Both the position numbers and the translations under genes were made by a program. From positions 1,853,608 through 1,917,607 of the forward strand of contig NW_008708400.1 of NCBI RefSeq assembly GCF_000327385.1: a stretch of DNA of 64,000 nucleotides, read 5' to 3'. Under the pieces are notes generated by a model. That model ran no database searches, was not told the DNA's origin, and saw nothing but the letters and a program-made list of their open reading frames with translations. The stretch comes from Lottia gigantea (taxonomy: Eukaryota > Mollusca > Gastropoda > Lottiidae). Below, in pieces: positions 1 to 15,000 of this stretch; position 1 is the first letter of the stretch; every line of letters begins with the position of its first letter.

Positions 1-3000
1 GCTAAAGTAATGACTGATTAAATTGTAATTGTGTGATCTATTACCTGGGACTAGAAAGTCTCCTAATTTAGCCAATAATAAACTGACAATTTTAGCTGGT
101 GGATCATCTACTGGTTGAGAATTACTCCAATGACTAGTAGAGACATGTTGTCCCCAGGCTGGTAGTTCTACATTACCACAATCAGTAGGACTCATCATGG
201 GTAAGGCTACACCACATAACTGTAGTATTATCAGCACTAATTTTGGAGATGGTCTGAAAACAAAAGAACAAAGATTCAAGAGTTAATCAATTTGAACAAT
301 GAATGAATAAATGTACTTTCTATATTTAGTTTATAAAGACAGACCTATAAGGATTTTGCTCCCCAAAAATGGTGATAATATGGACTTCAATTTTAGAGAT
401 CCTATCTTTGCAGTATAAAAGTTTATTTATCATGATGAAACAGTTCAGAAGAGGTGATAGGCCCTGGGTCGACTTTCAGAAGCACTGGCATCCAAAATGT
501 TCAAACCTCGAGGAGGAATTGAACCCACAGCAGCATATAGCCTGACAGAGGACAATAATTCAACTCACTATGGACTTTGCTCTTTCATTACCACAAAAAC
601 AGTGTTCAGTAATAGAGCAAAGTATTGATGTTTACACAGTTTGTGGCCTGACACATAAAACAGATGTGTTAAAACAGAAATTTTACAGATATCTGTTTGT
701 CATGAAAAAAAGAATTTACCTCTGATCCAAGAGTAATGACAATAGTTTACTGACACATGCTGGCTGTGTTAAAATAGCTTTACCCATACGACTTCTGCAA
801 TATAAAACAAATTGTTTATTTTAACCATCTCAGCTTCATGTTTGAAAGTTTTAGAAACTAAAAATAGTTCTTAAAATAGAATTTTAGCCTTCAAAAGACA
901 AAATACAAAAAGATACAATTATGATGACCTACCTTGATAAACTGTTGAGTAGACCAAGAACTTCCTGTAGAGCCTCAGTACCAGCAGCTTCATTACCAGT
1001 GTTCTCAGTAACACGTGTTAAATAATGTGTTAATAACATGGACACTTGACAAGCTAGACCAGAATGATCTAAATCATCTTCTAGAACACCTGTAAAGGAA
1101 ACAAATTGAAATTTTATGTCATATTTTCTGCTTTGGATTGAGGTATTGAAGATGCCATGTGGTGTGCAATACTACTCTTTTACGATTTTAAAACGTCAAG
1201 GGATCTGAAAAGTACACTCTCGTCTAAACACCTAGAAGGCTCTCCTCTCTGATCTGCATCCCTGATCAGAGGAAATTCTTGAAAAATCAGATGGTTTTAT
1301 CCCAATATACTACATTATGAAATGAGCTTTGTTTGTATCCAACAGAAAATTCTGTCACAAGTCAAGTGATAAGTTGTAACATAGCACAGATTCATTCATC
1401 CATCCTTAAAAGTATATATTTCTGATTTGATCAGGATATCACAACATTGGAGCAGCCATTTATCATCATAGTTCAATTAAGAATTTTTAAAGATTTTTGT
1501 CTAATGCTTACCTTCTTCAGTCTCCCAAGTGACACACCTACTAGCCAGCACTCTAAAACCAGCCCAGGCTAATAATGAGACTTTTTGATGTATTGTCTGG
1601 TTATCTGCTGTTTGTATATCTGTATTTCTATTGGCTAATCCACATAATTTATCTAACAAATGTACTAGACCTGATCTTACCAGACACTTCTCTTCTGCTC
1701 TATAAAATGAGAAAACAACCAAATGATGTCATTTGTTCTGACTGTAGGATGAACTGTGATTCGCATGACAATGAAGGGCTTCTTCAGGTTCTATATTTTG
1801 ACAATAGTTTCCTCCGAGCAATCTTTTGTCGGAAGAGGAACTCATAATTATGTCTGAAATTCTTCCAAATAGACACACGGATAATACATGCTAGCGTATT
1901 ATATTCACAATTATAAAATAGCAAGACAATCAAACTACTCTTACTCTTTGACAAAAATTTAGAATAGAAAATTTGAAAAGAGTAGCCATATTTTGTCTTT
2001 GCTTTGCTTTGAAATAGATTTGAAGAAATAATAAATTGCAAATAAAATGACAATATCTGGTAAGATATTCTCATTGAGTATTCAAATTAATATTTCCCAT
2101 TCCCTTAGATTAGAAGAATTTTCATATATCAAGATCTTCAATATATAAACATACCTTGTATATGGAACAGTACATAATAATACCACACTGTTACAACCAG
2201 CTATAGGATGTTTAGATGCTAGTTGTACAACAGATGTTACTGTTTCAGCATAGGCATCTTGTACAACATTTACTAATCCTCCACAAGTTAGTTCTTCTAC
2301 CCTGAAAAATACAGGAACCATGACTTACGTGCCTTGTCAATTCTGAGAAAAAAACAATTGAAATCCAAAAAGTCTTGAACGACCACCAAGAAAATTTTTA
2401 ATTTATTACTTAAGTATTTTAGCTTGCTTTAAGAACAAAGTTATCTAAGCATTAAAAACATTATGAACATTAAAAACTAAAATCTGACATCAGGTTCTGC
2501 CACAATTCATCCAAACATACCAGAGAAGTTTAAACTGTTGTTACTTCTAGGCTTTTCATCAATCAATCAATTGTTGAGGCAAATATTTCATCATCTTAAT
2601 TTATGGCATTACAGGTTTAAAAATAAAATTAAAGGATTAAAATATGCAACTTACTTTGGTCCATGTCTTAAAACTGATGTAATATTGGATAATAGATAAG
2701 ATGAACCAGGAACTCTGGAAGCTGATGTCAATAGTTCCTTCATCAGAATCAATGATTGTTTTCTGGATTGTCCTCTCTTCCATCTTACTTTAGCTGCTTT
2801 CAGGAAACTTTCACATGAGACCTGAAAATAATGGTCAAAATGATCCAAATAAAAAAGGTCACAATTTACAGATCTTTGGTTACATTTTTTTCTGTGGTTT
2901 GCCATCAATCATTTATTACAATTCTTCTTTATATTATGCTCTTTTGAGGACCTCATTGCAACAAACTCACAATTTATGCAAATCTATCAAAACACGATAA

Positions 3001-6000
3001 TCTCTAAAGAAGCCTTGAAGCCTCAGACAAATTTGCCATAAGTCTAAATGTCCATTGAGATATTTAGGCATATATCAAACACAAGTTTTGAAGAAACATA
3101 CAATGATATACAAATAAAGACTTACAGATGTTTCTGGAGCACTACCAATAAAGGAAAAGAGTTGATCTACAAGAGCTACATGAGGAGGCATGTCTCTACC
3201 ATCTTCATCTACTAAATCTTGTAAAATAGATCCTACATCTCTCTTGTTCAACTGCCTTCTCCTAAAATTTTAGCACAAAGACATAGCATAGATAGTAATA
3301 TCTCTCACTTTCATTAGTGAGGCAAAAATCAGGGAAAATCCCACAGAAGAATCTGTTTAAGAAATTGACAATTTTACGTGACATTAGGAGTATATTTTGA
3401 AAAAAGCGTGACTTTATTGCAAAGTGACTTAGATATCTAAAACTTTGGAGAATGATCATACACACTTAATTCAAGTAATATACTTGCTAGACCTTGAACA
3501 GTTAAATAAAGTTTTCTGCCTAATATCAATAAAAGAATAGTCACAAATGATACTCAAGAGTCTTTTCCAAAAACTTCCAATGTTTCAGTTTATTTGAAAA
3601 AAGCAAAAATACCTCTGTAATCTCATCACTTCAAGGAATGTATCATCTTCAACACCAGAGGGAGCTGACATACTTCTCCCTAATACTGAACCTGGTCGTA
3701 ACATATCAGTATCAGATCGGGCCATTATACCTGTAACACAAACATAATATAATATATGACTCAATCTGGCAAGACTTGTTATACCTGTAACACAAACATA
3801 ATATAATATATGACTCAATCTGGCAAGACTTGTTATACCTGTAACACAAACATAATATAATATATGACTCAATCTGGCAAGACTTGTCTATAGCTTAATT
3901 AGGATATTGAAGGCATGAATTAAAATTGAATACTCTTTTGATTTCCTGATGAAAATGAAAATTCAAAATCCAAAATCAATGCATAGACATCATTTTTCAA
4001 AAATGGAGTTTTACATCCTACTTATTCTGCTCCAAGCTCCTAGCAAAGTGCAAAGACGGTAATTTTGAAAAGAAAGCTTCATTTTACAAGCCAACTTTTT
4101 TTCCGATTTGCAACTGTTAAAATGGATAAAGCCTCACTTTATGGTATCGTACCAACATTCTAACAAGTACCCATCTACTAACCTTCTCTAGTATTATTGG
4201 TATAATTAGATACAGTTCTAGTTAAGGTGGTAGGGTTACTAATAAATGATATATTAACATGTAGTAATAGGTCCAATCTAGATAGTATACCATCTACTAT
4301 CTGTTTAGTTTTATACATAGATTTTATATTCTCTTTTTCATTATATTCTACATCACTTGTAAACTTTTCTCTGTAATACAATAGATTAACATTAAACTAA
4401 GTCCATATGTTCATAAATAAAACAAAATCAAGCTAAAGAAGTATTTCATCTTTGGATGAAAACCGGATAATTCTTTCAGATTTTGCATAGGCTTAAATGT
4501 TATTTTGGTGATCAGGGTGATTCCATAACACAGGTAGATAACTGTGTAAGACTGTGTAAGACTTTATAACTTTTTTGGCAATTACTGAAAAATCTGATAA
4601 AAATGTACCTCAATGATTTGACAGCTCTTTCTGGTTCTTCTGTATCTAATACAACTTCTTTTAGAAAACATAACATAGTTAGTTCTTTATGCTTTAACTA
4701 TAAAAACAATCAACAATCATTTATCATGGAACAATCCATTTAGGATAATGCCAAATAGATTACAAGAATGTTGTTAGCTTCTACTGTCACTCTCTTCAAA
4801 CTTGTCATTGGCTTAAGCGGAGTAGACAAAATATCCTGTTCTTTTTCTAACAAATTATATCCCTTTGTTTAATTCTAAATTCCCTAGCACATCAAATGAT
4901 GTACAAGCCCTATGAATAAGTTATGATTAATTATGTTACTATAAATATAAGGCCAATCATATACCAAGGGTAACAGGCCTATTAGATATGAAATTGACAT
5001 ATTTCATGGGATAAAGGAATCGGGTTTGTTTTAATGTTCACAAAATACATGATGTAAAATGTGAATCAGCATGAATATGATGCTTCATACCTCTTGTAAA
5101 TGATAATCCTGGAAATAAGGAGTAAATGCTGGATTCTTTTCTTGTCTTTGTTCTTCAACTTCATTAAACCATCTTTGTTCTAAATCAGCCAAAGTCTACA
5201 AAAAAATGATACAAGCTATTATTTTGAGCATTAGTTAATGTCTGAATATTTAAAACTTTTTTTCAAAGGGTGGTCGTCTGGTCTTCTCAAAATATTGTAG
5301 ATTAATGATTATAAATCAACGCTTTGATAGTGTCAAAAATGATGTTTAAATGATGTTTAGTCCTGCAAATTTTGAGAAACGGAGCCCTCGTTTTCTTGCT
5401 TTCACATGCTTAAAGTCTAATAAAAATTATGGCATTTTGTTGATTTTAAAGTTGCCAATCATGTCATGATATGATACTTATCACAATATTACCAACAGCT
5501 TGCAATTTCTTTTACATTTGGAAGTTATCAAGTTGTTTGTATACATGTTTGTATGGTACACCTAGTATCAATCATGGTAGTAACAATATACCACGATACA
5601 ATACATGTATTGTCATGTTGTATTATTTACAATGTATTGATGCACAGATATATGGTACTCATACTAGCATAAACCAATTACAAGACGTGTTCAGGGCTAA
5701 CAAAGTCATCTGACATTATCTTTAAGTTAGGATCTCTTTAGAATATCCATTCAATTTTCTACCTGCAGTTGTCTTATAAGTGCATCACATCTTCTAAAAA
5801 CTTCATCAACAACAGATGATAACAACCAGAATTCTTCTGTTTCATGTTTTTGTATATCAGCTAATGATCTTAGTGCATCCATTAATGATAGATGTTTAAC
5901 TACTGCTGACATAATCATTTCTTCTAATATTAATGGCTGGATTATCTCTCTAGAAAAAAAACAAAAATAATATCAAATCTGTATTAACATGTACACAGGC

Positions 6001-9000
6001 ATTCCTTCTTGAATATCAGGGTACACAGTGTGGCTCCCTCTCACCATATCGCCAGCTATCATAGACTTTGTCCTTTGAATTTGCAAGTTTATATGGCAAT
6101 GAGCCAATAAAGCCAATGGGATCTTGTTTGTGCCACTTTTGAGTGTTTTACTTAATATCTCTTCTTAGCCAAAATAAAATAGAAAAACTGAAATTTACTT
6201 GATGCTTGGTCTGACTCTGGGAATTTGTCTTTTGGATAATTTTCTTAAACCATCCATTAAATCAGTTGGTAATTTAATACGAGGTAATACAGGACTAAAT
6301 GTAGTTTTACAACCAGGTTTCTTTTTACTCTTCTCTGTTGACTTAGTGATTTCTGCCTCCGACTGCCAAACACATCTGTAACATTAACAAAGATAGTCAT
6401 TATTAATCCTTGTGGTCAAAAGCCATTAAATGTTGACTTGTTTTAGGGTGCGGTTGAGGTCTGTTTGAATGTGATTTTTCATGTTCAAAGGTTTCACACT
6501 AAAGTATTATACAAAAACCTCTTTAGTTTTTAACTCCAAATAAAATGGATAAATGATACAAATGAGATAAAGTATTTTCAGCAATGCCTATATATTCTTA
6601 AAACATTGTAGATTTCATTTAATTGAATTCCATTCCATAAGTGGTGTACTTTCACACCTATTATTATATTGAGCTGATTCATTTATGTTTTTCACTGATA
6701 ACCCAAGTAATGGATAATAAAAGCCAGTTTTATTGGTTACAAACTGCTGTAAAGATCATACCTTTGAAGTATCTTGCTCTTAAATAAATGCTGACAACCA
6801 ATTTCATCTGGTGTTTTTTCTGGCCCATCAAACATAATTTGTAACAACATACAAGATAAGACTGAGAGTCCTAGAGCTAGATCAGCCAGGAAGGGTAAAC
6901 CACTTCCTACTTCTTCTACCAGTTCTTGAGCATGTACAGTAGCACTAAAACCCCACATAGCTTTATCTGGTGTATTATGTTCTCTACCACTTCTCATTTC
7001 AAATGAAAATGTTACTGTATCCCCTTCAACCTATGGATAATAAGGAAATTACTCAATTAACAATTTAACTATTCAAAAGTAACACAAGTAAGCCATATGA
7101 AAATTGGTATAAAATGTTTGAGATAAGAAAGTGTCATCAGTTCAGTGTTAAATATAGTTTTTGGACTTCAAGTATGGAATTTATCAAATAAGAGGTCTCT
7201 TAAGAGGTGAAAGGCCAATGCCTTGCTATACATGTGTAATAGATTATATCAGTGAGTGTTAGGAGCATATTAAACAATATGTTTTCTACCCTATATTTTA
7301 CTCACCTTGACAAGATCTTTTGGCCATCCAGAACCTAGAACACTTCTGCTACCAAATCCAAAAGTATTACCACCATATTCAGCTATTTTCTTAGAATTTG
7401 TATTTGGACCAGCGTACAAAATCAGCTAATAAATACAATTACAGTTAATAAAGAAGCGTTTATATTCTTTAAAATTAAAAGTTGCTAAGCACAAGTTTTC
7501 ACAAGTTTTGTTTGTAAATGAAAATTTGGTTATGAAAGCATGAAAAATATAATTACCTTATCATAGTCATATTGTGAAGAACATTTGGGATCAAATCTAA
7601 TATATAAACATCTAGCACCAGGTATATGTATAGTTTCTTTCATTTTATAATTATCTCTAACAGGGTGGATAGTTTCTACTGATTTACCAGACGCCCAGGG
7701 TGCAGGGATTTTTAAATCAGCAAGAAAACATTCACCATCATCTTCTTTTTCACTTTCACCTCTAGAAAACATAGAGCCAATGTTTAATATTAAGCAAATA
7801 TTTACACTGCCTCAATATGACAGACACTAACAACTAAATAGATCTTGGTGGTAACATATTCAGGAGGTTCTGTTATTAAAATTCCAGTACAAAGTGTCAT
7901 CTCTGAAGTTGTGTCTGCTTTCAAATCCAGTAATAAACAACTTATGCTTTATAAGATGGTGTTCATGTAGGCTACTTGCAAGACCTGTGTCTGTCCAGGA
8001 TCTAAGGCAAATTTCCAAAAAATCTTTTTAATCCAGAATCCCATGTGCATCAGTGTTCATGTTCATAGAATTTCTCCGATTATTAAAAGTATCCTAGCTA
8101 GTATCAACCAATAAAAACTTCCATAAGATTTAATACAAATAATGCCCCTTATATAAATCTTTACAAATATATGCTTACCTCTGTGTATGAACTGACTGAC
8201 CTATAAGGTTTAACATATCTCTATCTGGATCTATATTATCATCTTCATTTAAAATACATTTCTTAGGACTTCTCATTAACATGGAGGCCTACAAAATAAC
8301 ATTTGTTCCAATTCAGGCCTCTATCGCAGGGTTTAGAAATATGTTATAAATTTTCCTTCTATTCCTTTCTCTGCCATTTTGAATTCTGTCTGCATCTACT
8401 ATTTTTTCGGTCTACTTGGAAAGTGAAACTTATTTAATATACTTCAGAGAAAAACTTTCAGCAGTCTATGAATCATAGAAGTTAACAGTTTCAAGACATT
8501 ACTAACATTCTCATATGCAGATATCAAAAATTTCTGCAAGAATATTCATAGCTGCCTAAAAATTACAATCATAATAATGACTTTTATAGTCATACCTGTG
8601 TAGAGAGTAGAACTAGTCGTGTAAGATGTGGCATTAAACTGTTAGCTAGAGACAGTTGTTGTAAACTAGAATGAGTTAATGTGGTCAATAAAACTGGTAA
8701 TAAATGTCCTAATATAGTTCCTTTAGCTAATCTCTCCATAATCTGTAGTTTATTATCAATATCTTCTATAGCACTTGTCTCTATCACAGAATTACATACT
8801 TCTACAAATGTTTCTAAAACCTGAAAAATATAAATACCAGGTAGGTCTACTTTTAGTTTGCTTCCACAAGAATGACTTAACTCATGTTCATTAGACCACA
8901 GTTCAAGATTTGCAGTGTTTTTCTTCAAAAATCTTTTACTTTTCATCTAATAAAGTGAGTTGGTCCAGGGGAATAAATCAATGTACACAATAACACAACT

Positions 9001-12000
9001 AGCAAGTACTTTACCTCTGATAATCCACCAAATATTTTACTTGCTAAATTCACAACACCAGCTATCATATCCTGAAATCATATAATAACTTCATGATCTT
9101 AACTTAATTATTTCCAGCGCTTTGATCAACTTGTTTTAAGTAATGTACTAGTTTCTGTTATTGTAAGATTGTTGAAAATCAAAGTTCATGTCCATGCTAA
9201 GAACAAACCTATAATGTAGGTAACAAAAACATCTTTTAACTGTATAAAAGTGACAATAATGCAAAAACCTCAATTACATCAAAATAATCTCTATCAAAAA
9301 ATGAGCATAATATTGATATATAGGTAATCAACTTAAAAAATAGCTAACCAGTTTCATTAACTTTACCTGTAAATTTATTTCTTGTTTGTTGTCTTTTTCT
9401 TCTTTTTTATCATAAAATACAGTTTGTCTTAACAAATAGGATTGTAAACACATTATATACATAACACAGGGACTGGCAACCTATAGATTCAAAAAAGGAT
9501 ACAATTAGATCAGTTTTCAAAGAGTCAATAGATGAGCACATAATTTTCACACTTTTTTTTCCTGAAATTGTTCTACAACCCAGTAAAATGAAGGAGATTT
9601 AGCTCCTACTATTATGGAACTTTTCGAACAAGGAATCGGGTAAATGCCAATATAATCTCTTGTCATTGTCTCAGTAATGTCAGTTTCAATAAATATCAGA
9701 ATAAGTCTAATATGATAATACAATGGGTTAATTTATATCTCTATTTATCTACAACACAAAAAAAATGTTTAAAATATTCTTACCGGAACATCACTAACAC
9801 TTTCTTCAATAGGTTGATTTAATTTAATAGGTCGCTTTAATATATCTAATGATTCTTTAACAGCACGTTTTAATATATAATGAACCAACTCATCAGCTAA
9901 CCTATTAAATTATCGGTAATTAATTACACTTCATTAGGATAGTAATAAATAACCAATGAGACATCTACTGATTGAGAATCACAATAAATAATAGGTTGCA
10001 AACATGTGTCAATATCATTATATAAGCTCTTGTCTAAAGACACAAAGAAGAAGATCATTATTACCTCAAATGGTCTGTTTTCTGGCTTTCAAGATTCTGT
10101 GATTTCAACTGTCTAGCAAAGTTAGTAAGAATCAAATCTCGTAAGATAACTAAACCACAAGATTCACCACCTACAAAACACAAAAATACAATGATTTGAT
10201 ACTCTAAAATTTGTTGTGTTTTATGAAGAATCTACAAAATTTGAATTTCCATGCCATTCTCTCTGAACACTGCATTATCATATATACTACTGTTCTTCTT
10301 TAATGAGGATAATACTGTGCACCATTACTGAATGATTTTGTGGACATAAATAACTAGGTAAATCCGCATTATATATCAAGTCTGAAGTCCACTCAGAGTA
10401 GTTTGCCTTAGTCTCCAACATACCTTCAGTCATGAGTTGATACAATAACTTATGTCGTTCATTTTTATCAGAATATAAAGCCATCAAACCAATACTGATA
10501 GCTCTACAAGCTTCTAATCTTATACAGACGTCATTCATCTCTACAGATTTACTAGTAACTAACTTCCACAATAGAGACCTAGTCTTATTCATTAATTCTG
10601 CTTCACCTTCTCTCTCTAGCACAAATTTACTTGTTTTAAATATCAACTGAAAAATCACAAAACACAGATTTATAATGTAAATTATATGTTGCTGGGTTTA
10701 TGTCCTTTTACCCTGGTATATTCAAAATATATCCTAATGGGCGTTATATTTCAATGTTACCAATTGAAATATTTATCTACAACTGATTGAGCTAATAAAG
10801 ATTGGCAACTGCATGCAATGTACACCAAGGGATATTTTGCCAGAACGGCTGTTTTTAGATTTCCAACTGTCAATTGATCTACACAGTCTACGGTAAACAA
10901 GGTCTTGGATTATCATCCTGTATCGGCTTATCATCTTATCCCAACAACAGGGAAATTGTTAGTTGTATCTTACCTGTAAGACAACTAAAGAACTAATAAT
11001 AATAGTAAGATGTCTGTCTTCCATGGCTCGTGTTAATATATCAGTGATACGTTTTAACTGAGCAATATCTACTGGTGTTGGTTGGATTAGAGAAGCTGTA
11101 TAGGGATCACTGTTTAGTTTGTGAACACACATCCCTCCAGCATGCTGTAGTAATGTTTCTACAACTGTTTTTATTGGTATTACCTCTCCTGAAAAAGACA
11201 ACGGTTCCAAAATCTAACATATGTTCTAAATTGAATTCTTAGGAACAGAAATAAGAAATTTGTTTTCAATCTCAAGAATTGACAGAAATCAGAGCAAGTC
11301 CGTTGTCTTTATGTATTTACAATAATATAAAACAAACACAAAAAAATGATCCTCAGGAACAAGATGATTCTGAGATTATTGAATGAATGAGCTTTTCATC
11401 AAATTATCTGCACCTAATTTGACTCAATAAAGCAAGCACCTTGACCTGTATAAATGGGAAAGTAGGTGATAAACTTTAAGAAATAAGTTGGAAACCTTGG
11501 AATTCAGAATAGAGCAAGTGTCTAACTTGTTGAAAAATAATCATATATTGCTATTAATTCAACTACTAAATAAAATTGACACTCACCTGATGCAGGTTGA
11601 TGGTTAATAGGGATACACAGGCGTTGATTGATATGATGTGTAGCCTGATTACTAGGGTTATAAAACTGATCAATATAATCACTGCTACATACCCAGATAC
11701 TGTTATTACACACATCAAAACAAGTTCCTACAATAATAATCAAAATCCTAGTCTTGGAGTAGAACATTAAAGAACTTTACTTTTGGAACATCTGGCTTGG
11801 ACCTTGTGAAATAACTGTACACCAAACAACATGGACGGTTTTTTAATTCTATATTGCAAAATATAATTGCGTTGATATAACTGGATTAATGACATTCAGA
11901 TAACAGAACACTGTTGGAACTAACAATCATCACCAAAGTATAGGAAAAAGGAGAAATTTACCTAAACTGTTAACAGCTGTACCTCTAGCTAGTGAACAAC

Positions 12001-15000
12001 TAGGTGCATCCATTAGATCAACTCTAGTATTAAACTGTCCATCATCAATATTAAAACATAAATTAGAAGCTAATACTGAAATAATATCAAATTCATATCT
12101 AAAATATTCTGTATCTCCAAGGCCTAAGCTAACCCAAAAAAAATGGGAGATAACTCTTCCCCTTCCTACTTTTCAGACCACAATAACTCATGTGCTTGCG
12201 CGTTACCCAAAAAAATCTGATAATTGGGAAAACTTTTACACTTCCAAAAAAAATTGAAGAAACTACTCAAAAGCCTTAACCTAGTAGGCTAATCACGAGT
12301 ACAAGGGATGCAACTCTTATTTTCAAGAATGTATTTTAAGGATTTTATACTCACATGAACATCTGAGACCAGATAAAGAACCACCTGCACCAAAGAATGG
12401 TCTAGAAGCTGAAGCATTAGGAGTACCTTGTATATTGAGTGATGTCAGGAAGACTATACTATTACCATCACAGAATACCGGAGTTTTTATCAATGTTTTT
12501 AATGGTATACCACAGGTAGTACTCAAAGTTGTTGTATTTGTCACTGTAAGAAGCAAATCAATATGACAACTTACAAGAAGAATTTGAAGCAGTCTTGTAG
12601 CTTACTAAGCCTAATGCTGATTTCTTGTCTACTTTTTGAAAGCTGGTAGCCAGGGCTGAATATAATTCAACATAAAACACCCCTAATACTTGAAATGAGC
12701 TTTTCTAAATATACATTTCCTGTATTCTATTGAAAGAAAATATACATTTGCCATTTGGAAAAAAACCCTAAAAACAAAAAAGCTCATGTTTCTTCTTTCA
12801 AAACATAAAATTCTTTCCTCTTATCAGAAAGAATGAAATTTACCTTCTTCTTTCCTTGTAGTAAGTAAATCACCACCTGTCAGTGCTACTAGGGTAGCAG
12901 TAGAGTTAGAGGTACGGAATGGTCGTGGACGTGAAAATATAGCTTCTGTTATAGATTTAGGATTCACTTCATCTTTTCTCTGTAATATTACTGCTGGTTT
13001 GATAACTGTAACATTTAAACTGTTATCCTGCAAAATAAAATAATACCTTAAATTCTGCATTCCAACAATGATCAGCATACAAGCATTTGAAAAAACTTCA
13101 GAAAATTTGCCACAGAACTAACTTTTAGGCTCAGGGCTTTTTTTTTCCCATTGTTAAGCAAGTCCGATCACAATACATTTAGCCCTCTTATAATCACCAT
13201 AATACTGTTTCTTTTAAATGCTGAATAAATTAAACCAATCTGTGTCTTACCTTGACAGAATAAGTCTCTGTATAAACATTGATTCCTTTAGCTGATTTAT
13301 CATTTATATTAACTTGACTCCATATTAAACAGAAATACATGCCATCACTAATAAATCCTATAGTAACACAAGGTTTTCCTATTGAACACTTCTCTGGCTT
13401 CATTACTGGCTTTATTTTCTTTAAATACACACAAAATAATGAATAGATGATGACAAAAGGTTCTCCATTCAATGAGCAATATATTTGTCTAAGAAAAGAC
13501 ATTTAAAGAATTTTCTATTACATCACTTTAAATAGTTTGATTCATACATGAATTTAAATCAAGTCAATGCCTTTACAACTGGGTTTAAAAAACCAGACTT
13601 TCAGCTCAACAACCTAAACAGACAAATTACATCATTCCCATGCTCTAAAAGTGACAAATAACTAGTTCCTATCTTGCGGATTCAAAGTTGGATATCTTAT
13701 GTGACTAAGATCTCAATGTCTTTCAAAATCAATCTCAAAATGAATTATTCTATAAATTTCAGGAAAGCTTTAAACTATTGTTGAAATGATGGATGTGTAT
13801 CCTACCTCTAGTGTAGTTGTATTGACATGTAATGCTAATATATCAGACTGGTCTTCATGATCAAATACAGCAGGTCTATACAGTAATTTACCATCACCAT
13901 AAGCTAATCTTCCTGGTCCTATCTTTACATTCCGATGATAAACATATCCTCTACAATAATTATAAGAAATTTCTGCCATTCTATCTGCATGATATTTATT
14001 GGACATTAAACACGTCTACCTAATTTTTTCAATTCGGATAGATACTGGTATATATTTCTTTTGAAAAACCCTTAGGCCACAGCCATTTGATGTAAAACCT
14101 TGAAGCCACTTAATTCAACTACAAAATAACCATCCTGCTATACTTGCCAATCTATTAAGATGAATTATGTTTGAAAAGATACATCAAAGCTAAAATGATG
14201 TAAATGTTTCATTATTAACAGCATGACTATATAAAAGGCTAACTTACCTAAGAGTACCATGTAAACCAGTACCTATTTTAGCAATACCTTTACCAGCTGT
14301 ATTACTTGTATATAAATATTTCCCATCAGTTGTAATACTTCTACCTATCTCACTCTCAGCTGCAACATAAATTGACAGTGTTATCAAATACAGAGTAACA
14401 ATAAAGTTTTTAACTCAAGCTTATAACGCTATAAGGATAGACTTGATAAAAACATAACTTGTGATATGAATCTTTAACATGCACAAACTCTAACACAGGT
14501 TCTTGTTCTCATCTGCATAAATGGGCACTCAGCCTACCCCACCTATCTTTATCTAGTCTTATTCCACAATTGAATCCTTAATCTTCATCTTACAAAACAA
14601 TAAACCCTCTGAACCAAGGCAGTCCCTGCATTGGTTTAAATCACAGACAGATGGATAGAATAACAAAAAAAAGAAAATTTACTTTTTTTTCACTAGTCTC
14701 TTAGTTTGAATCTTCACTGAAAACATTTTCAAATGAAACAATTTTCTAACTAACCTTTTTCCTTATCTTTTTCTTCTGTTTCAGCCGGTTTTTCACTGAC
14801 AATATTCAACATATCTTCAAAACCCCAACTAACAGCATGTTTATTACCCAATAATGTGGCTGGTTGACCAGATGTGCCACCATTACCTCGTGTATCTAAT
14901 AAACCATATAATATTCCTCCAACATTCAGTGATAATAAATCTGGTAGTTGTTGTAACAGGTCGGCAGCATGAACAAATGTATCAACATGACCTCTGAAAT

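Noticed and set aside
13419-13498. Extension of a HECTD4 exon to a TTCTTAG acceptor at 13499
   Set aside because: The phase would not match the upstream exon, which ends on a full codon. The acceptor after 13418 (TTTAAAG) restores the frame.
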